A stretch of 33,865 bases of DNA, taken from Deltaproteobacteria bacterium (GTDB lineage Bacteria > Myxococcota_A > UBA9160 > UBA6930). The notes under the pieces were generated by a model that had not been told where the DNA came from, did no database searches, and was given only the letters and a program-made list of their open reading frames with translations. The DNA lies in the NCBI GenBank assembly GCA_028817435.1, contig JAPPPQ010000024.1, positions 1-33,865 on the forward strand, read 5' to 3'. Both the position numbers and the translations under genes were made by a program. This document shows, piece after piece, positions 24,752 to 33,728 of the stretch; the first letter of the stretch is position 1; every line of letters begins with the position of its first letter.

Positions 24752-26319
24752 AGGAGCAGTTGGCGCTGTTGCCGGGCTATTTGTCCGCGCATTTGCAGAT
24801 TTCGCTGGTTGCGTTGCTGGTGGGAGCCGCGCTTTCCATTCCGCTGGGCGTGCTGGTGACCCGGCGGCGCGGTCTCGAGGGCGCGGTGCTCGGCGCGGCC
24901 AGCGTGATCCAGACGATTCCCGGCCTGGCGCTGCTGGCGATTATGGTGCCCGCGCTGGCCGCGCTCTCCGGCGCTGCCGCATGGCTCGGCGTTTCGCTGC
25001 GCAGCATCGGTTATTTGCCCGCGGTGCTGGCGCTCACCCTTTACAGCGTGCTGCCCATTTTGCGCAACACGGTGACCGGCATTGCCGGGGTTTCGCCCGC
25101 GCTGATTGAGGCGGCGCGGGGCGTGGGCATGACTCCCGCGCAGCAGCTCTTTCGCGTGGAGCTTCCGCTGGCGCTGCCGGTAATTGTGGCGGGCTTGCGC
25201 ACCGCCGCGGTGTGGGTGGTGGGAACCGCCACGCTCTCGACGCCGGTGGGGGCGACGAGCCTGGGCAACTTCATCTTCAGCGGTTTGCAAACGCGCAACG
25301 ATGCCGCGGTGGTGGTGGGCTGTTTGGCCGCGGCCGGGTTGGCGCTGGTGCTGGACCAGGGCATTCGCCTGCTGGAAGTAGCGCTGCGCACGCGCCGCCG
25401 CGCGCTGTTGGGGCTGTTGCTGGCCGCCTTTGCCGGGCTGATTTTGGCCGTAGGCTGGAGCTTCGCCGCCGAGCGCCGCGCGGGGCCGCGCCCGGTGCAG
25501 ATCGGCGCAAAGGCATTCACCGAGCAATACATTCTCTCGGAATTGATCGGCCAGTGGATCGAACGCCGCACCGGGCAGCGCGGCGAGGTGCTGCACTCGC
25601 TGGGCTCCAAGGTGGTCTTCGAAGCGCTGCGCGCCGGCGATATTGATTTGTATGTGGATTACTCGGGAACCATCTGGGCCACGCTGATGAAGCGCAAGGG
25701 GCTTCCCGCCGAGCGCGGGCAATTGCTGGCCGAAGTGCGGCGCTGGCTGCTGGACGAGCACGGCATTTTGCTGGTGGGCGCTTTTGGTTTTGAGAACACC
25801 TACGCCCTGGCCTTGCGCGCCGCCGAAGCACAGCGGCTCGGCATTCGCCGCATCAGCGATTTGGCGAAGGTTGCAGAGCGCCTGGAGATCGGCGGCGATT
25901 ACGAGTTTTTTCAGCGCGCCGAATGGAAGGCGCTGCGCGAATCCTACGGGCTTTCTTTTCGCCGGCTGCGCAGCATGGATCCCGCGCTGATGTATCAGGC
26001 CGCGGCGGGCGGCGAGGTGGATGTGATCAGCGCTTACTCCACCGACGGGCGCATTGCCGCGCTGGAACTGGCGATATTGGAAGACGACCGCGGCGTGATT
26101 CCGCCCTACGACGCCATTTTGCTGGCGCGCCCAGGCTTTGCCGGGGCGCACCCCGCCGCGCTGCGGGCGCTGGGCGAACTGGCCGGGGCCATTGATGTCG
26201 CCGCCATGCAGCGCATGAACTTCGCCGTCGATTCCGGGGGCCGCGCCCCCGCCGAAGTCGCCCGCAATTTTGCCGCGCAGCTGGAAGCACAATTGGAAGC
26301 GCGGCTGAAGGCGCGCTGA
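24748..26319 (+). CDS. Fused permease and substrate-binding protein of the osmoprotectant ABC importer, 523 aa
   Basis: The N-terminal part (about 1-215) is a binding-protein-dependent transport permease, including the coupling-helix region EAARGVGMTPAQQLFRVELP. A further hydrophobic segment (about 219-239) leads to a C-terminal OpuAC-like binding domain (about 250-523) beginning VQIGAKAFTEQYILSELIG. Such fusions place the binding domain tethered to the outer face of the inner membrane and import betaine, choline or similar compounds; the exact substrate is not readable. GTG start overlaps the ATPase stop, and ATPase plus this fusion make a complete transporter. It ends 5 nt from the convergent dusB stop. 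Confidence 0.93.
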   Translation: MKEQLALLPGYLSAHLQISLVALLVGAALSIPLGVLVTRRRGLEGAVLGAASVIQTIPGLALLAIMVPALAALSGAAAWLGVSLRSIGYLPAVLALTLYSVLPILRNTVTGIAGVSPALIEAARGVGMTPAQQLFRVELPLALPVIVAGLRTAAVWVVGTATLSTPVGATSLGNFIFSGLQTRNDAAVVVGCLAAAGLALVLDQGIRLLEVALRTRRRALLGLLLAAFAGLILAVGWSFAAERRAGPRPVQIGAKAFTEQYILSELIGQWIERRTGQRGEVLHSLGSKVVFEALRAGDIDLYVDYSGTIWATLMKRKGLPAERGQLLAEVRRWLLDEHGILLVGAFGFENTYALALRAAEAQRLGIRRISDLAKVAERLEIGGDYEFFQRAEWKALRESYGLSFRRLRSMDPALMYQAAAGGEVDVISAYSTDGRIAALELAILEDDRGVIPPYDAILLARPGFAGAHPAALRALGELAGAIDVAAMQRMNFAVDSGGRAPAEVARNFAAQLEAQLEARLKAR

Positions 26320-26324
26320 GCGGA

Positions 26325-27473
26325 TCAGCCGCCGGAGAGCGCGGCTTCGGCTTCCCGAGGCGGCGGCGTTGCAGAATCGAGTTGCCGCAGATAGCCGGGG
26401 GGCAGGGCGACTCGCTGGCGGCCGCTCTTTTTGCCGCGGGGAACGCGCATGGCCTGCGGCGGAAAGGGCAGGGCGGGGTTCAGCCCGGTCAGCGCGGCGC
26501 GCAAATCGTCCAGGCTGCACACCTGCACCAGCCGCGCGCGCAATTGCGCGCTGCCGGGGAAGCCCTTGGTGAACCAGGCGGCGTGTTTGCGAAAAGCGCG
26601 CAGCCCCGGCCCTTCGCCGAAGTGGCCGGCCAGCAGTTGCGCGAGCTGCAGCATCAGCGCTGCGATTTCGCCGAGGCGCGGCGGATCTTGCGGCGCGCGG
26701 CCGTCGAAGACATCGGCCAGATCGCGGAACAGCCAGGGCCGCCCGAGACAGCCGCGGCCCACCACCACGCCGTCGCAGCCGGTGCTGCGCATCATGCGCA
26801 GGGCGTCCTGCGCCTCCCAGATATCGCCGTTGCCCAGCACCGGAATTTCCCGCACGGCGTCTTTCAGCGCCGCGATTTTGCTCCAGTTGGCCGCGCCGTC
26901 GTAAAGCTGCGCCGCGCTGCGCGCGTGCAGGGCGACGGCGGCGCAGCCCTCTTCCTGCGCGATGCGGCCGGAATCGAGAAAGGTCTGCAGGTTTTCGTCA
27001 ATGCCGGTGCGGAACTTCATGGTGACGGGCGTTGCAGCGGCGCGGGAAACGGCGGCGCGCACAATGCTCTGCAGCAGGCGCGGCTTCAGCGGAATGGCCG
27101 CGCCGCCGCCACGCCGGGTCACCTTGGGCACGGGGCAGCCGAAATTGAGATCAATGTGGTCCACGCGGCCTTCGCCGACCAGCCGCGCCACCGCCTCGCC
27201 CGCGCTGCGGGGCTCGGTGGCGTAGAGCTGCAGGCTGCGCGGCGATTCGCCTGCGGCAAAGCTGGCGAGGCGCTCGGTGCGGGGGTTGCCCTCTACCAGT
27301 GCGCGGGCCGCGATCATCTCGCTCACGAACAATCCCGCGCCGAAGTGGCGGCAAAGTGTGCGGAAGGGCGCGTTGGTGACTCCCGCCATGGGCGCCAGCA
27401 CCACGGGGGGCGAAACGCGCAGCGGCCCGATGAACAAAGGCGCGAACTCGCCCTGCGCCGCCGGGGGCACCAT
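26325..27473 (-). CDS. dusB: tRNA-dihydrouridine synthase, DusB-like, 382 aa
   Basis: FMN-dependent enzyme that reduces uridine to dihydrouridine in tRNA. It has VVLAPMAGVTNAPFR at the start of the TIM barrel, the catalytic Cys in NFGCPVPKVTRRGGG (C113), the substrate-region motif AVALHARSAAQLYDG, and the FMN phosphate-binding motifs VLGNGDIWEAQDALRMM and DGVVVGRGCLGRPWLF. The VPKVTRRGGGAA and GNGDIWEAQDALR wording is typical of actinobacterial-type DusB proteins, notable in a Gram-negative setting. ATG 27473 is preferred; the frame is open from a TTG at 27503. It is the last gene of the prc operon, 41 nt after the bolA-like gene. Confidence 0.93.
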   Translation of the reverse strand: MVPPAAQGEFAPLFIGPLRVSPPVVLAPMAGVTNAPFRTLCRHFGAGLFVSEMIAARALVEGNPRTERLASFAAGESPRSLQLYATEPRSAGEAVARLVGEGRVDHIDLNFGCPVPKVTRRGGGAAIPLKPRLLQSIVRAAVSRAAATPVTMKFRTGIDENLQTFLDSGRIAQEEGCAAVALHARSAAQLYDGAANWSKIAALKDAVREIPVLGNGDIWEAQDALRMMRSTGCDGVVVGRGCLGRPWLFRDLADVFDGRAPQDPPRLGEIAALMLQLAQLLAGHFGEGPGLRAFRKHAAWFTKGFPGSAQLRARLVQVCSLDDLRAALTGLNPALPFPPQAMRVPRGKKSGRQRVALPPGYLRQLDSATPPPREAEAALSGG

Positions 27474-27514
27474 GCGGTTGCGCTCGCTGCAGTAACGCGA
27501 CAAGCCGCAGCCGT

Positions 27515-27787
27515 TCAGGAGGCGCGGGTCACCATGCGGTCAATGGCGTGCACCGGCGCAGTGTCGCCGGACATCAGCCCCGCAATGGCCGCATAGACGC
27601 GCTGTTGCTGTTGCACCCGGGATTGCCCGGCAAAGCTGGCGTCGCAGACTTCCAGTGCGAAGTGGCCGGGGCTGCCGATTTGCACCTGCACCTGGCAGCC
27701 GGGCAGCGCCGCCTCAATGGCGGCGCGCAGGGAATCCGCCACCTGCTGCGGCGGGGGCGGCGGCTCGCTCAAAATCTGAATGGCCAT
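27515..27787 (-). CDS. BolA/IbaG-family protein, 90 aa
   Basis: ATG follows AGGAG at short spacing. It is a stress/iron-related protein that in characterised relatives binds [2Fe-2S] clusters with monothiol glutaredoxins. Visible are the HFALEV strand (H42), the signature FAGQSRVQQQQRVYAAI (52-68) and the conserved His of VHAI (H80). The family normally has V-x-R-(H/Q) in the helix; here the Arg is Gln. A Pro5 run (9-13) lies near the N-terminus. It sits between the 94-aa membrane protein gene (23-nt gap) and dusB. Confidence 0.9.
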   Translation of the reverse strand: MAIQILSEPPPPPQQVADSLRAAIEAALPGCQVQVQIGSPGHFALEVCDASFAGQSRVQQQQRVYAAIAGLMSGDTAPVHAIDRMVTRAS

Positions 27788-27810
27788 TTGACTCCTTTGC
27801 TGCGGGCGCT

Positions 27811-28095
27811 TCAGCGCGCCGCGCTGCATTGCGCGCTGCGGGGCAGGCTCTGCATGCACGCCAGCTCGGCGGCAATGCCCCGGGCCAGCACGCCGCAGGC
27901 GCTGCGCTGCGCGGCTTCTCTGGCCTCGGCCTCGCTGCCCGCCTGCACCCGCGCGCAGTGGCTGCGCCCCGCGGCATCCATGCAGACTTCGCAGAGCGCG
28001 CCTTCGCCGCCGCTTCCAGAGTGGCGCAGCGAGGTCCATGCCAGCAGCGCAATCCCCAGCGCCAGCGCGGCCGCCACCAGCAGCGCGCGCCTCAT
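27811..28095 (-). CDS. Hypothetical Cys-rich membrane-anchored protein, 94 aa
   Basis: The start codon overlaps the prc stop (ATGA), so it is translationally coupled. Residues 4-21 form one hydrophobic segment after MRR (membrane anchor or uncleaved signal). The rest is a small, probably periplasmic domain with six Cys at 35, 38, 47, 67, 80 and 90, beginning CEVC. Spacing suggests three disulfides or a metal site. I do not recognise the family. The frame is Ala-rich but the Cys pattern and overlap with prc argue for a real gene. Confidence 0.75.
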   Translation of the reverse strand: MRRALLVAAALALGIALLAWTSLRHSGSGGEGALCEVCMDAAGRSHCARVQAGSEAEAREAAQRSACGVLARGIAAELACMQSLPRSAQCSAAR

Positions 28096-30089
28096 CGGGA
28101 AAGCAGCACCAGATCGGCGAGGATGCGCAGGGCCTCTTGCTGCTGGGGCGTGGGCTCCTCGTCTTCGCCGTCTTCCTGCACTGCGTCGGCGGTTTCGGCT
28201 TCTTCGGCCTCTTCGGCTTCTTCGGCGGCGCGCTTCTCGCGGCGCTCGGCGATAATTTCGCCCAGGCGCAGGATGCCGTCGTCGGCCTCGCGCTCGGCAA
28301 TTTTTTCGCGGATCTCCTCGAAATCGGGATCGTCCGCCACCCGGGCGGCGCTGCGCCGCGCGATCTCTGCCAGCAGTTCGCCGCCAACGGGCGCGTAGCC
28401 GCCTGCGCTTTTGCCGGTGAAGGGGGGAATGCTCTGTGCGGGCAGCGCGTTTTCGCTGGCGCGTTCGCCGAAGCGGTCGCTGGCGAAGAGCGAGGGCAGC
28501 ACGATATCTGATTCGACGCCGCGCAACTGCGTGGATGCCCCGCTGGGCCGGAAGTAAAGGCCAGTGGTGAGCTTGATGGCCCCGAGGTTGCGGCCCGCGG
28601 TTTTTTGCTCGAAGGGAAAGACCGTTTGCACCGAGCCTTTGCCAAAGGTGTGGCCGTCGCCGACGATGACGGCGCGGCGGTAATCCTGCATGGCGCCAGC
28701 CAGAATTTCCGAGGCCGAGGCGCTGATCCGCGAAGTGAGCACCACCATGGGCCCCTTGTAGAGGATGTCGCGGTGCGGATCGGTATAGACCTCTATTCTG
28801 CTGGGGGATACGGTGTTCTGCACCGCCACCACATTGCCCCGGCGCAAAAAGAAGCCGGTGATGCGCACGGCGTCCTCCAACACCCCGCCGCTGTTGCTGG
28901 AGAGATCGAGCAGCAAGCCATCTACCTGTTCGCCGCGCGCTTCTTGCAGCAGCCGCAAAAGATCGCGGGAGCCGAGGCGCTCGCCCGGCCTCCCGGTGCC
29001 GCCGTAGAAGAGCGGGAAATCCAGCGCGGCCAGGCGCAGGCTCTGGCCCTCCACCTGCATTTCCTCAATGCGCATTTTCGCCGCCTGCTGCTCCAGGTCT
29101 ATCTTGTCGCGGACAATGGCGACCTGCAGGCGCTCTGCGCCGCGCTGCACGCCGAGCCGCACCAGCGTGCCCTTCTTGCCGCGAATCAGCCGCACCACAT
29201 CGCGCAGCGCCATGTCCACCACATCCACCGGATCGCCGTCGGCTTCGGCCACGGAGACGATGCGGTCGTCCGTCTGCAACGCCTTGCTGCGGTCGGTGGC
29301 GCCGCCGGGAATCACCCGGCGGACAATGGAGTAGCCGTCTTCTTCGCCCAGAGCCACGCCAATGCCTTCCAGCGAGAGCTGCATTTGAATCTGGAAGTCC
29401 TCGAAGAAATCCGGCGAAAAATAGGAAGAGTGCGGATCCAGCGTGCGGGCGAAGGTGTCGAGGAAGGCGCTGTATAGATCTTGATCGGTAATTTCCCGGG
29501 CGCGGCGGGTGCGCAGTTCGTAGCGGTGCAGCAGCCGCTTTTGCGCCTCGGTCAGGCTCAGCTCGTCCTCCAGATAATCGGCAATTTGAAAATGCACCAG
29601 CACCCGCAGCAGCGCTTCGCGCGCGGCGCGATCTTGCGGGTGGCCGCGCTCGTCGGGGTCGGCGACGAGCTCGGCGCTCTCGTCCAGGGTGTAGTCCGCG
29701 GCGCCGGCAAAGTCCCTTACAAAGCGCTCGATTTCGAGGTTGCGCGCCACCACTTCCTCGCGCAGGGCCAGCAGGCGCGAGCAATCTCCCGCGCTGGTCT
29801 CCTGGAAAAGCTCGCCGAGCTCCTGCTCCAGGCGCTCTGCCTCGTGCTCCAGAAACAGCAGGCGCTGGGGGTCGAGGTTCTGCAGAAACTTGCGGGCCGT
29901 CTGATTGCGAATCTCGTCGCTGAGCTGCTGCACCCGCAGGTGCTTGCTGAAGAACAACTCGGTGAAATCCGGGATGTCGGCGCAGGTGATCTCGGTGCCG
30001 GGCCGCGCCGCCTCGGGCGCGCCGGGGGCGAGCAGCGCGGTGAGCAGAGCGAGGGCGGGCGCCCAGTGCCGGGAGCGGGGGAGAAGCAT
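28092..30089 (-). CDS. prc: Carboxy-terminal (tail-specific) processing protease Prc, 665 aa
   Basis: Periplasmic S41 serine protease that degrades or trims proteins at their C-termini, including envelope proteins. Order: signal peptide (1-27), N-terminal helical region, a PDZ domain (about 235-320, GYSIVRRVIPGGATDRSKAL), S41 catalytic core (about 340-530), and a C-terminal helical tail with an acidic EEAEEAEEAE stretch. The catalytic Ser-Lys pair is S458 in SASASEI and K484 in TFGKGSVQ, with one more residue between them than in E. coli. Length equals the proteobacterial Prc class (about 680 aa). First gene of the operon with the Cys-rich protein, the bolA-like gene and dusB. It is divergent from the CMD-like gene with 80 nt between. 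Confidence 0.95.
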   Translation of the reverse strand: MLLPRSRHWAPALALLTALLAPGAPEAARPGTEITCADIPDFTELFFSKHLRVQQLSDEIRNQTARKFLQNLDPQRLLFLEHEAERLEQELGELFQETSAGDCSRLLALREEVVARNLEIERFVRDFAGAADYTLDESAELVADPDERGHPQDRAAREALLRVLVHFQIADYLEDELSLTEAQKRLLHRYELRTRRAREITDQDLYSAFLDTFARTLDPHSSYFSPDFFEDFQIQMQLSLEGIGVALGEEDGYSIVRRVIPGGATDRSKALQTDDRIVSVAEADGDPVDVVDMALRDVVRLIRGKKGTLVRLGVQRGAERLQVAIVRDKIDLEQQAAKMRIEEMQVEGQSLRLAALDFPLFYGGTGRPGERLGSRDLLRLLQEARGEQVDGLLLDLSSNSGGVLEDAVRITGFFLRRGNVVAVQNTVSPSRIEVYTDPHRDILYKGPMVVLTSRISASASEILAGAMQDYRRAVIVGDGHTFGKGSVQTVFPFEQKTAGRNLGAIKLTTGLYFRPSGASTQLRGVESDIVLPSLFASDRFGERASENALPAQSIPPFTGKSAGGYAPVGGELLAEIARRSAARVADDPDFEEIREKIAEREADDGILRLGEIIAERREKRAAEEAEEAEEAETADAVQEDGEDEEPTPQQQEALRILADLVLLSR

Positions 30090-30169
30090 GGCGCGGCAGG
30101 GTAGCCGAATTCGCGCCGCCGGGGGAGGGCCGGGGGCGCGGCCGCGCCGCCGGGGATAGACTCCGGGGC

Positions 30170-31249
30170 ATGAGTTGGCTTCCCGGGTTGGCGGCGGGGG
30201 ATTCGCTCTTTGCGCGCGTATTTGGGCTGCGCCCGGCGCTGTTTGAGGCCTGGGTGGATTTCGCCTCCTGCTTTTGGACGCAGGCGCTGGCGCCCCCGGT
30301 GCTGCTGGAATGCTCCCGGCTGCGGTTGGCGGCGCTGCTGGGCGCGCGCTCGGCCCAGCGGGCGCGCATGAGCGAGGCCCGGGAGGCGGGGCTGGACGAG
30401 GTGAAAATTGCCGCGCTGGCCAATTGGCGCAGCAGCCCGCACTTCGACCCGGCAGAGCGCGCCGCGCTGGATTTCACCGAGCAGTTTGTGGCGGATGCCG
30501 CCGGCATTTCCGACGGCCAGGCGGCCCGGCTGCGCGCCGAACTGGGAGATGCGGGGCTGGTGGCCTTTGTGCAGGCGCTGGCCGTCTTCGACGGCTTCGG
30601 CCGCTTTGCGGAGATTTTCGGCATTGTGCCGGCGGATGCGGCGGATGCGGCCGATGCGGCCGCCGCGCCTTCGCCGCGCGCCATCGGCGCACTGGTTGCG
30701 CGGGGTGCGCCTTCGCCCACGCCGCGCGTTGCGCCGCCGCCGGGCGCGGCTGCGGGGGGCGATCCGATTCGCAACAGCGCGCTGGCGCATCAGCCCGAAT
30801 TGCTGGCGCGCTTTCTGCGGCTCTACGGAGTGCTGTGGAGCGACAGCGTGCTGGGGCAGGCGCTGCTGGAGACGGCGCGCATTCGCAACGCGCGCCGGGT
30901 GGGTTGCCCCATTTGCCAAGCCATCCGCTTTGCCGGGGCGCGCGCCGAGGGACTCGGCGAAGAACAGGTGGAGCTGATTGCAGACGGCTATGCGGAGAGC
31001 GCGCTGCCGGAACCGCACAAGGCGGTGCTGCGCTGGACCGATGCCTTCCTGGATAACCCCGGCGGAGAGCACAGCGCGCTGCGCGCGGAAATGCTGCGGC
31101 TCTTTGCGCCGCCGCAAATTGTCGAGCTCGCTGTGGGCAACGCGCTGTTTCTGGGTTTCTCCAAAGTGGCGCTGGCTTTGGGCGGGCTGCCCGAGGAGAT
31201 TCCCGTTTTCGAGCTGCCGAGCCCGGCGGTTCCGGACGCCGCTCAGTAG
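30170..31249 (+). CDS. Tandem AhpD/carboxymuconolactone-decarboxylase-like protein, 359 aa
   Basis: Two AhpD/CMD-like halves. The second (about 205-345) has the redox motif C246-P-I-C249 followed by a helix and [10 protein letters not shown]. The first (about 15-150) aligns over the same stretch, but both Cys are Ala (A59-R-S-A62, then [10 protein letters not shown]). An Ala/Asp-rich and Pro-rich linker joins them. AhpD-like proteins reduce peroxiredoxin partners through the CxxC; one active half and one dead half suggests an internal duplication making a pseudo-dimer. ATG was taken because the frame opens there without a strong ribosome-binding site. Its stop overlaps the convergent ahcY stop by 7 nt. 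Role unknown beyond a likely oxidoreductase. Confidence 0.85.
   Translation: MSWLPGLAAGDSLFARVFGLRPALFEAWVDFASCFWTQALAPPVLLECSRLRLAALLGARSAQRARMSEAREAGLDEVKIAALANWRSSPHFDPAERAALDFTEQFVADAAGISDGQAARLRAELGDAGLVAFVQALAVFDGFGRFAEIFGIVPADAADAADAAAAPSPRAIGALVARGAPSPTPRVAPPPGAAAGGDPIRNSALAHQPELLARFLRLYGVLWSDSVLGQALLETARIRNARRVGCPICQAIRFAGARAEGLGEEQVELIADGYAESALPEPHKAVLRWTDAFLDNPGGEHSALRAEMLRLFAPPQIVELAVGNALFLGFSKVALALGGLPEEIPVFELPSPAVPDAAQ
30632..30664 (+). repeat. Tandem 9-nt repeat in the interdomain linker
   Basis: About three and a half copies of GCGGATGCG-like units coding ADAADAADA. They lie exactly between the two AhpD/CMD-like halves and can vary in number without changing the frame. Confidence 0.75.
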
Positions 31250-32691
31250 CGGTAGTGCTCGGGCTTGTAGGGGCCGTCGGCGGGGATGCCCAGGTAGGCG
31301 GATTGCGCGTCGCTCATGCGGGTGAGCTTTACGCCCAGGTGGGCGAGGTGCAGCCGCGCCACTTCCTCATCCAAATGCTTGGGCAGCACATAGACTTCGG
31401 GGCCGCGCTTCGCGCCGTTCTCGTGCAAGTCGAGCTGCGCCAGCACCTGGTTCGTGAAAGAAGTGGACATGACGAAGCTCGGGTGCCCCGTGGCGCAGCC
31501 CAGGTTCAGCAGCCGGCCTTCGGCCAGCACCAGCACGCTCTTGCCGCCGGAAAAGATCCACTCGTCGAACTGCGGCTTGATCTGCTGGCGGCGAATGCCG
31601 GGAATGGCGCGCAGGCCGGCCATATCCACCTCGTTGTCGAAGTGGCCGATGTTGCCGATGATGGCCTTGTCCTTCATGCGCAGCATATCCTCGGCGGCAA
31701 TCACATGGCGGTTGCCGGTGGCGGTGATGAAAATGTCGGCGCTCTCCAGCACATCGTCGAGGGTTTTGACCTCGTAGCCCTCCATGGCCGCCTGCAGCGC
31801 GCAAATCGGATCAATCTCGGTAATGATTACGCGGCAGCCTTGGCCGCGCAGCGCTTGGGCGCAGCCCTTGCCCACCTCGCCGAAACCGCAGACCACGGCC
31901 ACCTTGCCGCCGAGCATCACATCGGTGGCGCGCATCAGGCCATCGGGCAAAGAGTGGCGGCAGCCGTAGGTGTTGTCGAACTTGCTCTTGGTGGCGGAGT
32001 CGTTGACATTCACCGCCGGAAAGTGCAGCGAGCCTTCGCGCTGCATTTGGTAAAGGCGCAACACGCCCGTGGTGGTTTCCTCGGAAACGCCGCGCACGCC
32101 GCCGGCCAGCTTGGTCCAGCGCCCGGGGTGCGATCCCAGCTCGGCGCGGATCAATTCGAGAATGACGCCCCATTCTTCCGAATCTTCCTGGGGGTTGAAG
32201 TCCGGCGTTTTGCCCGCGCGCTCGAACTCCGCCGCCTTGTGCACCAGCAGCGTGGCGTCGCCGCCGTCGTCCACAATCTGGTCGGGGCCGCTGCCGTCGG
32301 GCCAAACCAGGGCGTTGCGGGTGCACTCCCAGTATTCTTCCAGGGTTTCGCCCTTCCAGGCGAAAACCGCCGCGCCCTGGGGACGCTCCGCCGTGCCCTG
32401 CGGCCCCACCACCGCCGCCGCCGCCGCGTGATCCTGCGTGGAGAAGATGTTGCACGAGGCCCAGCGCAAATCTGCGCCCAGGGCGGCCAGTGTCTCGATC
32501 AGCACCGCGGTTTGCACCGTCATGTGCAGGCTGCCGGCAATCTTCACCCCGGCCAGGGGCTTCGCCTTCTCGTGGCGGCGGCGCAGCTCCATGAGTCCCG
32601 GCATCTCGTGCTCGGCCAGCCGAATCTCGCGCCGCCCCCATTCGGCCAGCCCAATGTCTGCAACCCGGTAGGAGGGAATTTCGCTCTGCAT
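31243..32691 (-). CDS. ahcY: S-adenosylhomocysteine hydrolase, 482 aa
   Basis: Cytosolic NAD-dependent enzyme splitting S-adenosylhomocysteine to adenosine and homocysteine, which keeps methylation running. Visible are the substrate His in [12 protein letters not shown], Asp in DDGGDAT, Glu in SEETTTGV, Lys/Asp in [11 protein letters not shown], the NAD-binding loop GFGEVGKG (about 268-275; GYGDVGKG is usual), GNIGHFDNE, and the C-terminal KPEHYRY. Length matches the long bacterial form with an insertion of about 40 aa. ATG 32691 has an AGGAG site 6 nt upstream; a longer open frame to 32907 would overlap the divergent gene. I looked for an SAH-type riboswitch in the 151-nt upstream region and did not recognise one. 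Confidence 0.97.
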   Translation of the reverse strand: MQSEIPSYRVADIGLAEWGRREIRLAEHEMPGLMELRRRHEKAKPLAGVKIAGSLHMTVQTAVLIETLAALGADLRWASCNIFSTQDHAAAAAVVGPQGTAERPQGAAVFAWKGETLEEYWECTRNALVWPDGSGPDQIVDDGGDATLLVHKAAEFERAGKTPDFNPQEDSEEWGVILELIRAELGSHPGRWTKLAGGVRGVSEETTTGVLRLYQMQREGSLHFPAVNVNDSATKSKFDNTYGCRHSLPDGLMRATDVMLGGKVAVVCGFGEVGKGCAQALRGQGCRVIITEIDPICALQAAMEGYEVKTLDDVLESADIFITATGNRHVIAAEDMLRMKDKAIIGNIGHFDNEVDMAGLRAIPGIRRQQIKPQFDEWIFSGGKSVLVLAEGRLLNLGCATGHPSFVMSTSFTNQVLAQLDLHENGAKRGPEVYVLPKHLDEEVARLHLAHLGVKLTRMSDAQSAYLGIPADGPYKPEHYRY

Positions 32692-32842
32692 GATTTCTCC
32701 TGTCACCCTTTGGCGGGCTGAAAACCGCAGCGCCGCCCGCCGCCGCGCCGCGCTGTGACAATGCCACAAACCGGCCGCCATTGCGAAGCGCCGGGCGCTG
32801 TGGGGTGGGGATGGGGTAAGCTGCGCGGCGGGAGGGCGGTTT

Positions 32843-33724
32843 ATGCGCGTGGGTTTGCAGCTTCCGAGTTTCAGTTGGCCTGGCGGGGCGGAGGCGCTGG
32901 CCGACACGCTGCGCGAGATTGCGGCGGTGGCGGACGAGGGCGGCTTCGCCAGTGTCTGGGTGATGGATCACTTCTTCCAGATTCCGATGGTGGGCGAGGC
33001 GGGGGAGGAGATGCTGGAGAGCTACAGCACCCTCGGCCACTTGGCGGCGCTCACGCGCCGGGTGCGGCTCGGCGCGCTGGTTACGGGCGTCACCTACCGC
33101 AACCCGGGCGTGCTGGTGAAGGCGGCCTCTACGCTGGATGTGCTTTCGGGCGGGCGCGCGGTGCTGGGGCTGGGCGCGGCCTGGTTCGAGCGCGAGCACC
33201 GCGGCCTGGGCGTTGCGTTCCCGCCTATGGCCGAGCGCTTTGAGCGCCTGGAAGAGACGCTGCAGATTGCGGGGCAGATGTGGAGCGAAGACGACGGCGC
33301 TTTCGAGGGCCGCTACTACCACCTGGCCGAAACGCTCTGCTCGCCGCAGCCGCTGCAGCGCCCGCGCCCGCCCATTCTCATCGGGGGCATGGGAATGCGC
33401 AAAACCATGCGCCTGGTGGCGCAGTATGCCGATGCCTGCAATCTCTTCGCCGTGGCCGGCATGGACGCGCTGCGCGAACGACTGGATGCGCTGCGCGGGC
33501 ACTGCGATATGCAAGACCGCGACTTCGACGAGATTGAGCGCACGAGCCTGTCGAGCATTCAGCTCGGCCCCGCACATATGTCTGCCGCCGATGTGATTGG
33601 CCATTGCCGCGAGCTGGCGGATGCCGGCATTCAGCACGCCATCGTCAACCTGCCCGACGCCCACGAAATTGCCCCGCTGGAACGGCTGGCCCGAGAGGTG
33701 ATCCCCGAAGTGCGGGGCTTTTGA
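32843..33724 (+). CDS. Luciferase-like (F420-type) flavin-dependent oxidoreductase, 293 aa
   Basis: TIM-barrel monooxygenase/reductase of the luciferase-like class. It begins [15 protein letters not shown] and has [36 protein letters not shown], the core [17 protein letters not shown], and [20 protein letters not shown]. The overall wording matches the subgroup usually called probable F420-dependent oxidoreductase of the Rv1855c kind. Whether this organism makes F420 or the enzyme uses FMN cannot be told here. ATG has GGAGG 7 nt upstream. It is divergent from ahcY (151 nt) and convergent with the barrel protein at the right edge, with 4 nt between stops. Confidence 0.9.
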   Translation: MRVGLQLPSFSWPGGAEALADTLREIAAVADEGGFASVWVMDHFFQIPMVGEAGEEMLESYSTLGHLAALTRRVRLGALVTGVTYRNPGVLVKAASTLDVLSGGRAVLGLGAAWFEREHRGLGVAFPPMAERFERLEETLQIAGQMWSEDDGAFEGRYYHLAETLCSPQPLQRPRPPILIGGMGMRKTMRLVAQYADACNLFAVAGMDALRERLDALRGHCDMQDRDFDEIERTSLSSIQLGPAHMSAADVIGHCRELADAGIQHAIVNLPDAHEIAPLERLAREVIPEVRGF

Positions 33725-33728
33725 CGCT

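Noticed and set aside
24568..26520. A 650-codon minus-strand frame opposite the ABC importer
   Set aside because: Antisense shadow; the plus strand has an intact permease and binding domain with recognised motifs.
32692..32842. SAH- or SAM-type riboswitch upstream of ahcY
   Set aside because: The 151-nt region was read on the ahcY strand and the conserved cores known for SAH and SAM/SAH riboswitches were not recognised. A covariance-model scan would settle it.
32692..32907. A longer start for AhcY at 32907
   Set aside because: It would overlap the divergent luciferase-like gene, lacks homology to AhcY N-termini, and ATG 32691 has a good AGGAG site.
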